DNA of 64,000 nucleotides from Cedecea neteri NBRC 105707 = ATCC 33855 (GCF_001571265.1 NZ_BCTL01000001.1:99966-163965), one strand, 5' to 3'; shown: positions 36,392 through 46,552, counted from the stretch's first letter. Numbers and translations: made by a program. The notes: generated by a model from the sequence alone, not told the origin.

Positions 36392-37990
36392 TCAGCGCAC
36401 AGGGAAGGCCGGAATAGCCCGGTCTTCATGGCGAGGGGGCGGCGGCGTGTTGCCCTCGAGCCAGTGAGCAAAATCCCGCAGCGGCATGGGTTTGGCGTAC
36501 AAAAAGCCCTGCAGCACATCCACACCGTTACGTCGTAAATATTCTGCCTGCTCCTGCGTTTCCACCCCTTCGGCCACCAGATCGATACCCAGCCTTTGCC
36601 CGAGCGCAATAATAATGTCCGTGACCGTCGAATTCACCGCATCGGTACCGATGGCGGCGGTAAAGGATTTATCGATTTTCAACACGTTGGGATTCAGCGT
36701 TTCAAGATAAGCGAGCGAGCTGTGTCCGGTGCCAAAGTCATCGATAGCAAGGTCAATCCCCAGCTTATGCAGCTGTTGAACCACGCTATGATCCACGTCA
36801 GGCAAGGCGTTACGCTCGGTGAGTTCCAGCGTCAATTTTTGCTTAGGCGTGGCCGGGAACCAATAACGTTTCAGGTCGCGAATAATCGCCCCGTCGTGGA
36901 AGTGGCTGGCGGCAACGTTCAGGCCGATATGAAACCCCAGCGTTTTGGGAAAAATCTCCAGGTGACGTACCGTTTCATCCAGCACAAAGCGCGTGAGCGG
37001 AGCAATTTGCTGCTGCTGTTCCGCCAGGGGAATAAACACCTCCGGCGAAATCCAGCCCTGTCTGGGGTTATTCCAGCGCAGCAATAGCTCCACGCCAACG
37101 CATTCTAAGTTTCGGGCGCTCACCAGTGGCTGACAAAAGACTTCAAATTCCCGAGCGGCGAGGCCGAGGTTTATCTCCCAGGAAAAGCTCATTCTGTTGG
37201 CGGTCGCCAGCCAGGCAATATAGCCCACCAGCAGGCTGAGCAATAAAGCCAGCGGAAGCTGTGACGGTAAGTTTTGCAACGTTAACTGGTCGGCCGACGG
37301 GCCAATGGCGGTGATGGAATAAGGGTAAAGCTTTGATGCCGTTTGCCGGGAAACCTGGTCCTCGTCCGTCACTATCTTGGCTAACAAGTCAGCGCCGTAT
37401 TCCAGGTGATCGTTGCCAACGTTAAGCACGGCACGCGTCACCCAGGGGTGTTCCGGTTTTAGCAACAGGCTGGTTAGCATCTGGATATTAATAATCTGCA
37501 TCACGCCATCGTGGGTTTCCCCTGGCTGTGGGCGCCAGAAAATCAGCACCGGGGTGCCTTTTAACAGCGAGCTGTCGCGGGATAAAAACAGCAGCGGCTC
37601 CTCTGACGGCAGGCGCGTATGGAGCTGATGAATACCCACGTTGCGGCTGCCATAAATACTGGAACAATACAGCACGCCATCCTTGATTAAACCAATGGCG
37701 CGTACCGTTTGCATTTTGGCGGCGTGTTCGCGAATTTTTAATTGGGCGTCCTCACAGGAGGTACCGATAAGCTGCATAATATCGTCGCTGACGGTGTTCA
37801 GCGGGGCAAGAAGTGTGTCGAGCGTGGTAATGACCCGCTGATTAAACTGGATGACGCGCTGTTCGTTAAGATTGCGCTCTGTTGCGTATCTGACGCTAAG
37901 CGTGACAATTAAAACTAAAATGGCGAGTACGGCGCAGACAATAACTCGCCTGCGGCGATAGTCAGAAATAATCCGCTGTGCCGTTTGCAT
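36392..37990 (-). CDS. pdeG: PdeG (YoaD), CSS-EAL c-di-GMP phosphodiesterase
   Basis: Inner-membrane protein of 532 residues (same as E. coli). A first membrane segment (about 17-34) and a second (about 245-263) enclose a periplasmic CSS domain with the CSS motif at 109-111 (YCSSIYG), whose disulfide state controls activity in this family. The cytosolic EAL domain (about 272-510) has ELL at 301-303 in place of EAL, N358, and DDFGTG at 417-422. All these catalytic elements look serviceable. It converges with yoaE. Confidence 0.93.
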   Translation of the reverse strand: MQTAQRIISDYRRRRVIVCAVLAILVLIVTLSVRYATERNLNEQRVIQFNQRVITTLDTLLAPLNTVSDDIMQLIGTSCEDAQLKIREHAAKMQTVRAIGLIKDGVLYCSSIYGSRNVGIHQLHTRLPSEEPLLFLSRDSSLLKGTPVLIFWRPQPGETHDGVMQIINIQMLTSLLLKPEHPWVTRAVLNVGNDHLEYGADLLAKIVTDEDQVSRQTASKLYPYSITAIGPSADQLTLQNLPSQLPLALLLSLLVGYIAWLATANRMSFSWEINLGLAAREFEVFCQPLVSARNLECVGVELLLRWNNPRQGWISPEVFIPLAEQQQQIAPLTRFVLDETVRHLEIFPKTLGFHIGLNVAASHFHDGAIIRDLKRYWFPATPKQKLTLELTERNALPDVDHSVVQQLHKLGIDLAIDDFGTGHSSLAYLETLNPNVLKIDKSFTAAIGTDAVNSTVTDIIIALGQRLGIDLVAEGVETQEQAEYLRRNGVDVLQGFLYAKPMPLRDFAHWLEGNTPPPPRHEDRAIPAFPVR

Positions 37991-38093
37991 CCCTGTTTCC
38001 CTGTTTTTCGCCGCAAGACGTGAGGCGTAACGTTATCATCAAAGTGTAGCGGGATATCAGAGTGCTAAAAAATAAAAAAAGATAAGGTAAAAA

Positions 38094-38122
38094 ACGCCGC
38101 ACAAGCGGCGCCGGATAGGGTT
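38094..38122. repeat. Hairpin/REP-like element after the nitrilase gene
   Basis: CGCCGC-ACAA-GCGGCG (38095-38110) followed by CCGGATAGG, resembling part of an enterobacterial REP (BIME) unit. It lies between the pdeG start and the end of the nitrilase gene, at the left border of the inserted pair. It may double as a terminator. Confidence 0.45.
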
Positions 38123-38187
38123 TATATTTCTGGTTTAAGCCTGAATGAGGGGGAGTATTGGTTTCTTACTCCCGGCTTTCTGGCAAC

Positions 38188-39201
38188 CTATTTACTCGTA
38201 TCTTCGGCCTCTCTTCGAGTGTGACTACCAAAAGAAGGCACATCCTCCGAAAATCTAGCTGTCCTTGCATCGCGCTCGTAGCCCTGAGATTCACACAGGG
38301 TGGCGTACAACTCAGGCCGTCGGCCGTGAATCCACCGGCGGCCGGTGGACATCGGCAGCAATTCCAGAGCGAGGTCGGCGTACACGATTGTATCCTCCCA
38401 GGAACCGGTTTCGCTGACTATCCGGCCGTAGGGATCAATAATCATGGCATTACCTGTCCGAACCTCTCCATTATCCAGGCCGACCCCATTACTGAACAGA
38501 ATGAAAAAGCCATTATCATGTGCGCGAGAAGGTAACCAGCGCATCAGCCAACCACGGCCACTTTCACCGCGTAAGGCTGCCTCCAGCGTTTGCGGATCGC
38601 TATGTCTGTTTTCCCAGAGGCTGGCCGGAATAGGTTTCATGCCGAAAGGACTTCGCGAATGCGTTCCCCCTGTCTGGTGCGGAGCGATAAGAATGTCGGC
38701 ACCCAGCAAGGCCGTAATACGCACATTTTCAACGAGATTATTATCCCAGCAGATAAGCACTCCAACGCGCACTCCCCACGGTGTATCAAAAACAGTAAAA
38801 CTGTTGCCGGAGGCAATATCAGGGTGTTCAAAAGCATGCAGCTTTCTGTGTACATGCCGCTTGCCGTCAGGCATGCAGATGGCATAGGCATTATACAATC
38901 GCTCGTCGCTGCCCATTTCAAGGAATCCAGCCCCAATAGCCATCTGGTATTTTTCCGCAAGGAGGGCTATCCGGGCTAGTGATGAGCTTTCGTCAGCCCG
39001 CTCAGACAGCGCGTCCAGCGCCTGACGGCTGAGATCCGGCACATGCCAGTATCCGGTGATGCACATTTCAGGGAAGGCCAGAATTTTCACCTCCTCCCTG
39101 GCAGCCTGAATAATAAATTTTTCCATGACCGATAAATTGTAGTGTTTGTCTCCCGCCCGGTGGCAAAACTGAACGGTGGCAGTACGAATGCTTCTTTCCA
39201 T
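38188..39201 (-). CDS. Nitrilase-family carbon-nitrogen hydrolase
   Basis: Cytosolic amidase/nitrilase-superfamily enzyme of 337 residues with an intact triad: Glu45 (FPEMCITGYW), Lys120 (HRKLHAF) and Cys151 (LICWDNN). The family hydrolyses nitriles, amides or carbamoyl compounds; the substrate is not predictable. The start at 39201 lies 7 nt after GAGGAG; a start at 39216 would put that site inside the coding region. It is divergently transcribed from a LysR regulator across 96 bp. The pair interrupts the conserved pdeG-sdaA order, so it is probably acquired. Confidence 0.88.
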   Translation of the reverse strand: MERSIRTATVQFCHRAGDKHYNLSVMEKFIIQAAREEVKILAFPEMCITGYWHVPDLSRQALDALSERADESSSLARIALLAEKYQMAIGAGFLEMGSDERLYNAYAICMPDGKRHVHRKLHAFEHPDIASGNSFTVFDTPWGVRVGVLICWDNNLVENVRITALLGADILIAPHQTGGTHSRSPFGMKPIPASLWENRHSDPQTLEAALRGESGRGWLMRWLPSRAHDNGFFILFSNGVGLDNGEVRTGNAMIIDPYGRIVSETGSWEDTIVYADLALELLPMSTGRRWIHGRRPELYATLCESQGYERDARTARFSEDVPSFGSHTRREAEDTSK

Positions 39202-39255
39202 TTTTTCACTCCTCATCTGACGATTCGGAGGCTATTCCATCAGAGAGTACGTTCG

Positions 39256-39269
39256 CGTGTATAATCACG
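39256..39269 (+). promoter_or_regulatory. Candidate -10/operator of the LysR gene
   Basis: CGTG-TATAAT-CACG: a perfect -10 hexamer flanked by 4-bp inverted arms, 29 bp before the LysR start. It may be both a promoter and an autoregulatory site in the divergent region. Tentative. Confidence 0.4.
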
Positions 39270-39297
39270 ATTTCACCTCATTCGATAACCAGACAGA

Positions 39298-40158
39298 ATG
39301 GATATAAAACTGCTGCGCGCCTTCGTTACCCTCTCAAAGTCAGGGTCATATCACTTAGCCGCTGAAAAACTGTGCGTCACGCAACCCGCACTGACCAAAC
39401 AGATCCAGACGCTGGAGTCCCTATCCGGAGTGACGCTGTTTCAGCGAGGTCGTCACGGGGCAAGGTTGACCGTAGCAGGGGAACTGTTACTCCCTGGGGC
39501 TTCTGCGGTACTCGACCGTTATGATCTTTTCTGTTCCGAAGTGTCCGGTATCCAGAAAGGGAAGGCCGGTAAGCTGACCATGGGTTTTGGGATTTCCTCC
39601 TTCCGTCTTGCCCCCCGACACGTGGCTGTTTTTCGCAGCCAGTTTCCTGATGTGCAGGTATCCCTGAATGATATGCCCTCAGCAGAACAGTTCCGGCAGT
39701 TGACAGAGGGCAGTCTTCAGATTGGATTTGTGCGGCTGCCGGCCCCTGAACATCTGAAGAGTAAAATATTGGCGGAAGAGCAGCTAGTTCTTGCCGTGGC
39801 CCAGACAGCTAATACGGAAACCGCTGCTGCGGCTGAGTTGCTTAAAATGAATCAGCTGTTGCAGCTATCACGCAATCGGGGAGAAGGGCTCTCGGCACAG
39901 ACATCGAGCTTTCTCTCGGGAAATAACCTCGCTCCCCGGACGGTTTCAGCAGCAGATGATATTCAGACCTTGCTGGCACTCGTTGCCGCTGGAGAAGGGG
40001 TGGCATTACTGCCGGCGGGTGTTATTCATATTCTTCCCGCTGGAGTCAGGCTGGTGGCACTTGAAGGCGAGCATACTGCCTGGCAAACCGGCATTGCCTG
40101 GAATGCCCAGTTAAACGATCCTGTGCGAGACAACTTCTTGAAGATTGTGGCCGGCTGA
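39298..40158 (+). CDS. LysR-family transcriptional regulator of the nitrilase gene
   Basis: 286-residue LysR-type regulator. The N-terminal winged helix-turn-helix (1-60) contains FVTLSKSGSYHLAAEKLCVTQPALTKQIQTLE. The C-terminal effector domain (about 90-285) includes RLTMGFGI-type strand KLTMGFGISSFRLAPRHVAVFRSQFP. It is divergent from the nitrilase gene, the classical arrangement for a regulator acting on its neighbour, with an inducer probably related to the nitrilase substrate (inference). No strong ribosome site precedes the ATG. Confidence 0.9.
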   Translation: MDIKLLRAFVTLSKSGSYHLAAEKLCVTQPALTKQIQTLESLSGVTLFQRGRHGARLTVAGELLLPGASAVLDRYDLFCSEVSGIQKGKAGKLTMGFGISSFRLAPRHVAVFRSQFPDVQVSLNDMPSAEQFRQLTEGSLQIGFVRLPAPEHLKSKILAEEQLVLAVAQTANTETAAAAELLKMNQLLQLSRNRGEGLSAQTSSFLSGNNLAPRTVSAADDIQTLLALVAAGEGVALLPAGVIHILPAGVRLVALEGEHTAWQTGIAWNAQLNDPVRDNFLKIVAG

Positions 40159-40215
40159 ATGACTCTGCCGGATTGAACATCGGGGAAAGAACATGCGGAT
40201 GTTCAGTAAAACGAG

Positions 40216-40256
40216 ATGAGCGGGAAATACCGTAAGATATTTCCCGCTCATTTTAT
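40216..40256 (+). terminator. Terminator between the LysR gene and sdaA
   Basis: A perfect 14-bp stem ATGAGCGGGAAATA/TATTTCCCGCTCAT (40216-40229, 40238-40251) followed by TTTTA. It lies 57 bp after the LysR stop and could also stop sdaA transcripts on the other strand. Confidence 0.85.
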
Positions 40257-40300
40257 AACGAACGCGGTTTAGCGCATAAGCAGCGTTTCGGGGTTACGGC

Positions 40301-41665
40301 TTAATCGCACTGAACCTTAATCGCCAGCCCGCCTCGCGAAGTTTCGCGGTATTTGGCGTTCATGTCTTTACCTGTCTCGTACATGGTCTCAATGACCTTA
40401 TCGAGCGAAACGCGTGGGGCGCTGGTACGACGCATCGCCATGCGGGTGGCGTTGATCGCTTTCACCGAGGCAATAGCATTACGCTCGATACAAGGCACCT
40501 GTACCTGTCCGGCGACCGGGTCGCACGTCAGACCCAGATTGTGCTCCATACCGATTTCTGCTGCGATGCAAACCTGCTCTGGAGCGGCTCCCATTATTTC
40601 CGCAAGACCTGCAGCCGCCATCGAACAGGCGACGCCGACTTCACCCTGGCAGCCCACCTCAGCGCCAGAAATAGAGGCGTTCATTTTGTACAGCACGCCA
40701 ATGGCCCCGGAAGCCAGGAAGTAACGAATCCAGGTATCTGGCGTGACCGGCTCGATAAAGTGGTCGTAGTAGGCCAATACCGCCGGAACAATACCGCAGG
40801 CACCGTTGGTTGGGGCCGTAACAACGCGGCCGCCGGCGGCGTTCTCTTCGTTCACCGCCAGGGCAAACATGTTCACCCAGTCAACCACGTTCATCGGGTC
40901 GCTGGAGAGCTTGTCGCTGGACACCAGCATGCGGCGCAGGGCAGATGCACGACGCGGCACTCGCAGCGGGCCAGGCAGCACACCTTCGGTATTCATGCCG
41001 CGATCGATACAGGCGCGCATGGTTTGCCAGATGTTGGCGAAGTAATCTTCGATTTCCTGACGGCTGTGCAACGCCAGTTCGTTCTGCATCACCATCCCGG
41101 ACACGGACAGCCCGGTGTCCTTGCAGTGCTGCAGCATTTCCTGGGCAGAATGGAACGGATAAGGCACGGAAACTTCGTTTACCGAATCTTTCCCAAAGTG
41201 CTCTTCGTCGACGATGAAGCCGCCGCCGATGGAATAATAGGTTTTGCTGTAGATCTCTTTGTCGCCATTGTAGGCGTGGATCTGCATGCCGTTTTCATGC
41301 AGCGGCAGATTGTCGCTACGAAAACGCATGCCGTTATCCTGCGGGAAATCGACTTCATGGCGGCCCTGAGCGATCAGCAGGCGCCCACGAGTTTCCACGT
41401 CGCGGATAAAAGCAGGAATAGCATCGATATCGACGTTATCCGGTTGGTTGCCGGCCAGGCCCATGATAATCGCGATATCGGTGTGGTGGCCTTTCCCCGT
41501 CAGGGAAAGGGAACCGTAGACATCCACCGCGATACGGGTGGTGCTGTCCAGCAGCCCTTGCTCGATCAGTGCGTCGACAAACTGTTTCCCGGCCTTCATT
41601 GGCCCGACGGTATGGGAGCTGGATGGCCCGATGCCGACCTTGAACATGTCGAATATGCTAATCAC
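40301..41665 (-). CDS. sdaA: L-serine dehydratase 1 (L-serine deaminase I)
   Basis: Iron-sulfur enzyme converting L-serine to pyruvate and ammonia. The 454-residue length equals E. coli SdaA when read from GTG at 41665 (VISIFDMFKVGIGPSSSHT), which has AGGAG 9 nt upstream. The iron-sulfur cysteines are in GEVGVACSMAAAG, HNLGLTCDPVAG and QVPCIERN. The N-terminal beta domain and C-terminal alpha domain are both complete. A longer reading from 41704 is unsupported. Confidence 0.96.
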   Translation of the reverse strand: MISIFDMFKVGIGPSSSHTVGPMKAGKQFVDALIEQGLLDSTTRIAVDVYGSLSLTGKGHHTDIAIIMGLAGNQPDNVDIDAIPAFIRDVETRGRLLIAQGRHEVDFPQDNGMRFRSDNLPLHENGMQIHAYNGDKEIYSKTYYSIGGGFIVDEEHFGKDSVNEVSVPYPFHSAQEMLQHCKDTGLSVSGMVMQNELALHSRQEIEDYFANIWQTMRACIDRGMNTEGVLPGPLRVPRRASALRRMLVSSDKLSSDPMNVVDWVNMFALAVNEENAAGGRVVTAPTNGACGIVPAVLAYYDHFIEPVTPDTWIRYFLASGAIGVLYKMNASISGAEVGCQGEVGVACSMAAAGLAEIMGAAPEQVCIAAEIGMEHNLGLTCDPVAGQVQVPCIERNAIASVKAINATRMAMRRTSAPRVSLDKVIETMYETGKDMNAKYRETSRGGLAIKVQCD

Positions 41666-41848
41666 TCTAAAACTCCTCTGGTAGCACCCTGTTTCATGGA
41701 ACATGATGCTTTGAAATGGCTAAGCGCTAGTTTAAAAATTTATTGGTTCCACCAGGAAACTATTCACATGAATTAAACTAATGCTTAACCATAAACCACC
41801 TAATAGCAGATGATTTATGGCCTTTATGGTTCTTAAATATAGCCATTT

Positions 41849-42445
41849 TCAGCGTTTTAAACTGTCGTCTGGATCGCTATCTACCTGTAAAGAAAGTTCC
41901 CGAATGATGCCCGCCGTCATACCCCAGACAAAATAACGTTGATACCAGGAAAGCCAGACGCGATGCGCGTTGCCGCGGCGATGGATATCTAACGGATGGT
42001 AGCGCCCCAAACGCAGTGCCTCGGCTAAAGGCATTTCAAACACCGCCGACACTTCATCTTCGCTGGCACGCCACGGCAAATCAGGAGGAATGATGCCGAC
42101 AATGGGCGTTACCTGGAAACCCGTCACGCTATCTACTGGCGGAAGGGTGCCGATAACCTCGACGGATTCTGGTGGAATAGCGACTTCTTCCTGCGCCTCC
42201 CGCAGCGCGGCGGCAATCAGCGAACTGTCGGTGTCGTCTACCGCCCCGCCGGGGAAGGCCACCTGGCCCGCGTGTTTACGCAGCATGATGGAACGCTGGG
42301 TGAGTAAAAGCCCCGGCTGAGGCCGACGAACTATCGGCACCAGTACCGCCGCCTGACGTTTGTTGCTGACAGGGCCGCTTTCAGTGGGGCGCAGTAGTTG
42401 AAAGCGGGTGAGGAAATCATTCAGCGTCAGGGACGAACCGGCCAT
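41849..42445 (-). CDS. nudL: NudL (YeaB), Nudix CoA pyrophosphatase family protein
   Basis: 198-residue Nudix hydrolase predicted to cleave CoA or related dinucleotides. The UPF0035 prefix [21 protein letters not shown] directly precedes the Nudix box, whose metal-binding core REAQEE is at 82-87. Position 73 is Asp where the canonical box has Glu. The gene lies 3 bp downstream of pabB on the same strand, so the two form an operon. Confidence 0.92.
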   Translation of the reverse strand: MAGSSLTLNDFLTRFQLLRPTESGPVSNKRQAAVLVPIVRRPQPGLLLTQRSIMLRKHAGQVAFPGGAVDDTDSSLIAAALREAQEEVAIPPESVEVIGTLPPVDSVTGFQVTPIVGIIPPDLPWRASEDEVSAVFEMPLAEALRLGRYHPLDIHRRGNAHRVWLSWYQRYFVWGMTAGIIRELSLQVDSDPDDSLKR

Positions 42446-42448
42446 GCA

Positions 42449-43816
42449 TTAACTCTCCAGTAGAGGCAAAATACGATTAACTTTGTCAAAAGTTTCCTGA
42501 TATTCCGCCGCTTCGTTGCTGTCGGCGACGATCCCGCCCCCGGCAGAACAGTATAATTTTCCGCCTTCAGCGGTCAGCGTGCGGATGGTGATGCTGGTAT
42601 CCATCTTTCCGCAGAAGCTAATGTAGCCGATACTGCCGCACCATGCGTTACGCCGCTGAGGCTCCAGCTCTTCAATAATTTCCATTGCCCTAACTTTGGG
42701 GGCACCGGTGATTGAACCTCCGGGGAAAGTGGCACGCAAGAGATCGCAGGCGCTAAGCGTCTCAGGCAGTACGGCGGTAATGGTACTCACCAGGTGATGT
42801 ACCGCAGGGAAAGGCTCCACTACAAACAGCTCCGGCACTTTGACGCTGCCCGGCACCGCGACGCGGCCGATATCGTTGCGTAGCAAATCAACAATCATCA
42901 GATTTTCAGCACGATCTTTGGGAGAGTTAGCCAGCCGCTCAGCCTGCCCGGCATCTGCCTGCGGATCGGCAAGACGAGGCAGCGTGCCTTTAATCGGCCG
43001 GGTTTGGATTTGCTTGTCCTCCAGCAGCACGAACCTCTCCGGGGAAAGGCTAAGAATGCAACTGTCTGGCAGGCGTAGAAAAGCGCTGAACGGCGCGCGG
43101 TTCGCCTGATTTAGCGTTTCAAAAGCCTGCCATTCATCCCCTTCAAAGTGCGCGCTAAACCGCTGAGCCAGGTTGACCTGGTAGCAATCTCCGCTGCTGA
43201 GATAAGCCTGGATCTGGCGGAATTTCTCGCCGTACGTTTCGCGGGACATATTGGACTGCCACTGGCTGGTCAGCCGGAAAGGCTGAACCTCTTGCCGGGG
43301 CGAGAGTGCATTCAGCCAGGCCAGACGAGCCTCAATATCTCCCCGGCAAACCAGCGTCAGGCGCTGCAGATGATGGTCTGCAATCAGCGCCCAGTCATAA
43401 ATGCCGACGGCCATGTCCGGCGTGGTTAAATCCTGCTCCGCTGTCGCAGGGATGTTTTCAAAGCGACGGCCCAGATCGTAACTGAATAACCCCAGCGCGC
43501 CGCCGCAGAACGGGATATCGTCATTGGCTGTGGTGGTCAGGTCAAAGCTGTCCAGCATTTGCTGTAACAGGTCGAGCGGGCATTCGCCGTGCCGCGATGA
43601 AAGACCGTCGCGCTCAATAACGGTTTGCTGGCCGCGAGTGACCAGCGTCGCAAGCGGGCTGGCAACCATAATATCGAAACGATTATGCGGGTGGTCGGCA
43701 AAGCCAGAATGAAGCAGCATGGCCCAGGGCTGAGCGGAAACCACACGGAAATAGCGCTGAACGGCATCGGCCTGCCAGCTGAGTTCGCGAAAAGCGGGGG
43801 AGGTTGTCACATTCAT
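42449..43816 (-). CDS. pabB: Aminodeoxychorismate synthase component I
   Basis: Makes 4-amino-4-deoxychorismate from chorismate with PabA, for folate synthesis. 455 residues (E. coli 453). The anthranilate-synthase-I/chorismate-binding domain carries TRPIKGTLPR, DRAENLMIVDLLRNDIGRVA and FPGGSITGAPKVRAMEII with the signature catalytic region. The start at 43816 is chosen from the conserved length; GTG at 43861 would add 15 residues. It is upstream of nudL and divergent from yoaH. Confidence 0.95.
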   Translation of the reverse strand: MNVTTSPAFRELSWQADAVQRYFRVVSAQPWAMLLHSGFADHPHNRFDIMVASPLATLVTRGQQTVIERDGLSSRHGECPLDLLQQMLDSFDLTTTANDDIPFCGGALGLFSYDLGRRFENIPATAEQDLTTPDMAVGIYDWALIADHHLQRLTLVCRGDIEARLAWLNALSPRQEVQPFRLTSQWQSNMSRETYGEKFRQIQAYLSSGDCYQVNLAQRFSAHFEGDEWQAFETLNQANRAPFSAFLRLPDSCILSLSPERFVLLEDKQIQTRPIKGTLPRLADPQADAGQAERLANSPKDRAENLMIVDLLRNDIGRVAVPGSVKVPELFVVEPFPAVHHLVSTITAVLPETLSACDLLRATFPGGSITGAPKVRAMEIIEELEPQRRNAWCGSIGYISFCGKMDTSITIRTLTAEGGKLYCSAGGGIVADSNEAAEYQETFDKVNRILPLLES

Positions 43817-43878
43817 CTTGGTAGCATCGTCAGGAGCAGAGTAAAGTAGCGGCTTCAGCACTGTAACAGGAGTTCAAT

Positions 43879-44079
43879 ATGATTTCAGGATTACCGGCGC
43901 TTAGCCACGAGCAGCAGCAGCAGGCCGTCGAGCGTATTCACGAACTGATGGCCGACGGCATGAGCAGCGGCGAAGCCATCGCCCTGGTAGCCAGTGAGAT
44001 CCGTGCCTCGCATACCGGAGGTAACGTCGTCGCACGTTTTGAAGATGAAGACGACGAAGAAGAAGACCCGCAGGACTAG
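43879..44079 (+). CDS. yoaH: YoaH, UPF0181 small protein
   Basis: 66-residue soluble protein of the UPF0181 family ([39 protein letters not shown]), helical with a very acidic C-terminus ending in [10 protein letters not shown]. Function unknown. AGGAG lies 8 nt before the ATG. It is divergent from pabB, as in E. coli, with an acidic tail a little longer than the E. coli protein. Confidence 0.92.
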   Translation: MISGLPALSHEQQQQAVERIHELMADGMSSGEAIALVASEIRASHTGGNVVARFEDEDDEEEDPQD

Positions 44080-44100
44080 CCGGGCCTCAGCGACTTAGCG

Positions 44101-44445
44101 TTACACAGCGGCGATAATTTTGATTTCCACTTTGTAGCGCGGGTTCATTAACTTAGCCTGTACGGTGCAGCGTACCGGCGCTTTACCCGCCACGACCCAC
44201 TCATCCCAGGCTTTATTCATCGCCGCAAAATCTTCGCCATCCGGCAGGAAAATCGTTGCATCCAGAATGCGTGTCTTGTCGCTGCCGAGTTCGGCCAGCA
44301 GGGTGTCGATTTGCTGCAGGGTGTTTGCCGTCTGCTGGTAGGCATCAGCATCCAGATTTTCCGGAACGCCGGTGTAGTACACGGTCTGGTTATGGATAAC
44401 TGCATCAGACCAGCGGGCTTCAGGTTTAATACGCGCAATACTCAT
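44101..44445 (-). CDS. yoaB: YoaB, RidA-family protein
   Basis: 114-residue protein of the RidA/YER057c family (same length as E. coli YoaB), a trimeric fold that in RidA hydrolyses reactive enamines/imines. The signature near the C-terminus is APVRCTVQAKLMNPRYKVEIKIIAA, where the RidA arginine that contacts the substrate carboxylate is present. The start region MSIARIKPEARWSDAVIHN is typical. Its substrate is unknown. It is convergent with yoaH and divergent from yoaA. Confidence 0.92.
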   Translation of the reverse strand: MSIARIKPEARWSDAVIHNQTVYYTGVPENLDADAYQQTANTLQQIDTLLAELGSDKTRILDATIFLPDGEDFAAMNKAWDEWVVAGKAPVRCTVQAKLMNPRYKVEIKIIAAV

Positions 44446-44573
44446 GGCAACTCCTTAACAACAAACGATATGTGCGGCACAGACTGCCACAATCCGCTGC
44501 CCGGTGCCACCGCCTGGCTGGATAAACCTCGCCGGGACTGACATAATCACTGGCAATTTAACCAGGGGGTAAC

Positions 44574-46484
44574 GTGACGGACGATTTTGCAGCAGACGGC
44601 CAGCTGGCTAAGGTCATTCCCGGTTTCAGGCCGCGTGAGGCGCAGCGTGAAATGGCGGAGGCGGTAACCCGGGCGATTAAAGCCGGCGGAGAGCTGGTGG
44701 TAGAGGCCGGCACCGGCACAGGGAAAACTTACGCTTATCTTGCCCCCGCACTGCGTTCTGGCAAAAAAGTCATTATTTCTACCGGCTCGAAAGCGCTGCA
44801 GGATCAGCTGTTTTCCCGCGATCTACCCACTATCTCTCGCGCGCTGAAATTCACCGGGCGGGTGGCACTACTGAAAGGTCGCTCTAACTACCTTTGCCTG
44901 GAAAGGCTGGAGCAGCAGTCGCTGGCCGGGGGGGATTTACCCGTGCAGGCGTTAAGCGACGTGATGCATCTGCGCGGCTGGGCCAGTGAAACCGTGGATG
45001 GCGATATCAGTACCTGTGGCACCGTCGCCGAAGATTCCACCGTTTGGCCAATGGTCACCAGTACCAACGACAACTGTCTGGGGCAGGATTGCCCGCAGTA
45101 TCAGGACTGCTTTGTGGTCAAGGCCCGCAAAAAGGCGATGGATGCCGATGTGGTGGTGGTGAACCATCATTTGTATCTGGCCGACATGGTGGTGAAAGAG
45201 AGCGGCTTTGCGGAGCTGATCCCTGAGGCGGAAGTGACGATTTTCGATGAAGCCCACCAGATCCCGGATATCGCCAGTCAGTATTTTGGCCAGTCTATCT
45301 CCAGCCGGCAGTTGCTCGACCTCGCCAAAGACATTTCCATTGCCTACCGCACAGAAGTCCGTGATGCTCAACAGCTGCAAAAAAGCGCCGACAGCCTTGC
45401 CCAGCGCACGCAGGACTTCCGCCTGCAAATAGGCGATCCGGGCTACCGGGGCAACCTGCGTGAACTGCTTGCTGACGCCAATATCCAGCGTTCGCTGCTG
45501 CTGCTCGATGACGCGCTGGAGCTGTGTTATGACGTGGCGAAGCTTTCTCTTGGCCGCTCAGCGCTGCTGGATGCCGCTTTTGAACGGGCGGTGATTTATC
45601 GCGGGCGAATCAAAAGGCTGAAAGAGATTAACCAGCCGGGCTACAGCTACTGGTATGAATGCAACGCCCGCCACTTCACGCTGGCCCTGACGCCGCTGTC
45701 CGTGGCCGACAAGTTTAAGGAAGTTATCCGTGAAAAAGCGGGCTGCTGGGTCTTTACCTCGGCCACGCTTGCGGTGAATGACAAAATGAGCCACTTCACC
45801 GAGCGACTGGGTATCGACGAGGCGGAAACGCTGCTGCTTGCCAGTCCGTTTGATTACGCTAAGCAGGCGCTGCTGTGCGTGCCGAGAGGTCTGCCAACCC
45901 CGAATCAGCCCCATGCAGGCCGCCATCTGGCTAACCTGCTGCGTCCGCTTATCGAGGCGAACAACGGGCGCTGCTTTATGCTTTGTACCTCCCACGCCAT
46001 GATGCGTGAGCTGGCGGAACAGTTCCGTGCCACCATGACGCTTCCCGTGCTTCTGCAGGGGGAAACCAGCAAAGGCCAACTGTTGCAGCAGTTTGTTGAG
46101 GCCGGTAACGCCCTGCTGGTGGCGACCAGCAGCTTCTGGGAAGGCGTAGACGTGCGCGGCGACACCTTATCCCTGGTCATCATCGACAAGCTGCCCTTTA
46201 CCTCCCCGGACGATCCGCTGCTCAAGGCCCGAATGGAAGATTGCCGCATTCGTGGAGGCGATCCGTTTGACGATGTCCAGTTACCGGATGCGGTGATTAC
46301 CCTCAAGCAGGGCGTCGGCCGCCTGATACGAGATGTGGAAGACCGTGGGGTATTGGTTATCTGCGATAACCGTCTGGTCATGCGGCCTTATGGCGCTGTT
46401 TTCCTTAATAGCCTGCCGCCAACGCCGCGTACCCGGGATATAAATCGGGCAGTTGAGTTCCTCAATACCTCAGGCGCGCAGTAA
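44574..46484 (+). CDS. yoaA: YoaA, DinG/XPD-family iron-sulfur helicase
   Basis: ATP-dependent 5'-3' DNA helicase of 636 residues (same as E. coli), which binds the Pol III chi subunit HolC and aids repair of blocked forks. Walker A is EAGTGTGKT with K51, and the DEAH box is IFDEAHQ around 221-227. Cysteines in NYLCLERL and [13 protein letters not shown] make the iron-sulfur cluster of the XPD family. The C-terminal motif VI is QGVGRLIR. The start is GTG at 44574 after AGGGGG. Confidence 0.95.
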   Translation: MTDDFAADGQLAKVIPGFRPREAQREMAEAVTRAIKAGGELVVEAGTGTGKTYAYLAPALRSGKKVIISTGSKALQDQLFSRDLPTISRALKFTGRVALLKGRSNYLCLERLEQQSLAGGDLPVQALSDVMHLRGWASETVDGDISTCGTVAEDSTVWPMVTSTNDNCLGQDCPQYQDCFVVKARKKAMDADVVVVNHHLYLADMVVKESGFAELIPEAEVTIFDEAHQIPDIASQYFGQSISSRQLLDLAKDISIAYRTEVRDAQQLQKSADSLAQRTQDFRLQIGDPGYRGNLRELLADANIQRSLLLLDDALELCYDVAKLSLGRSALLDAAFERAVIYRGRIKRLKEINQPGYSYWYECNARHFTLALTPLSVADKFKEVIREKAGCWVFTSATLAVNDKMSHFTERLGIDEAETLLLASPFDYAKQALLCVPRGLPTPNQPHAGRHLANLLRPLIEANNGRCFMLCTSHAMMRELAEQFRATMTLPVLLQGETSKGQLLQQFVEAGNALLVATSSFWEGVDVRGDTLSLVIIDKLPFTSPDDPLLKARMEDCRIRGGDPFDDVQLPDAVITLKQGVGRLIRDVEDRGVLVICDNRLVMRPYGAVFLNSLPPTPRTRDINRAVEFLNTSGAQ

Positions 46485-46552
46485 TTTGTGCCAGGCTATG
46501 GTATGATGCGCGCCGTTTTTTGACCTTATCTCCGCCAGAGGTTGGCAAGCCC

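Noticed and set aside
36392..37990. ELL in place of EAL in PdeG as a sign of inactivity
   Set aside because: The Leu variant at the middle position is common in EAL domains that are active; the Glu, Asn and DDFGTG residues remain.
40541..41776. 411-codon open frame on the plus strand opposite sdaA
   Set aside because: It lies entirely antisense to the highly conserved sdaA and its upstream region, has a low-complexity His/Arg-rich translation, and lacks a ribosome site.
42239..42249. Asp instead of Glu in the NudL Nudix box as a defect
   Set aside because: The REAQEE metal core is intact and the Asp is usual in the CoA-type Nudix subfamily.
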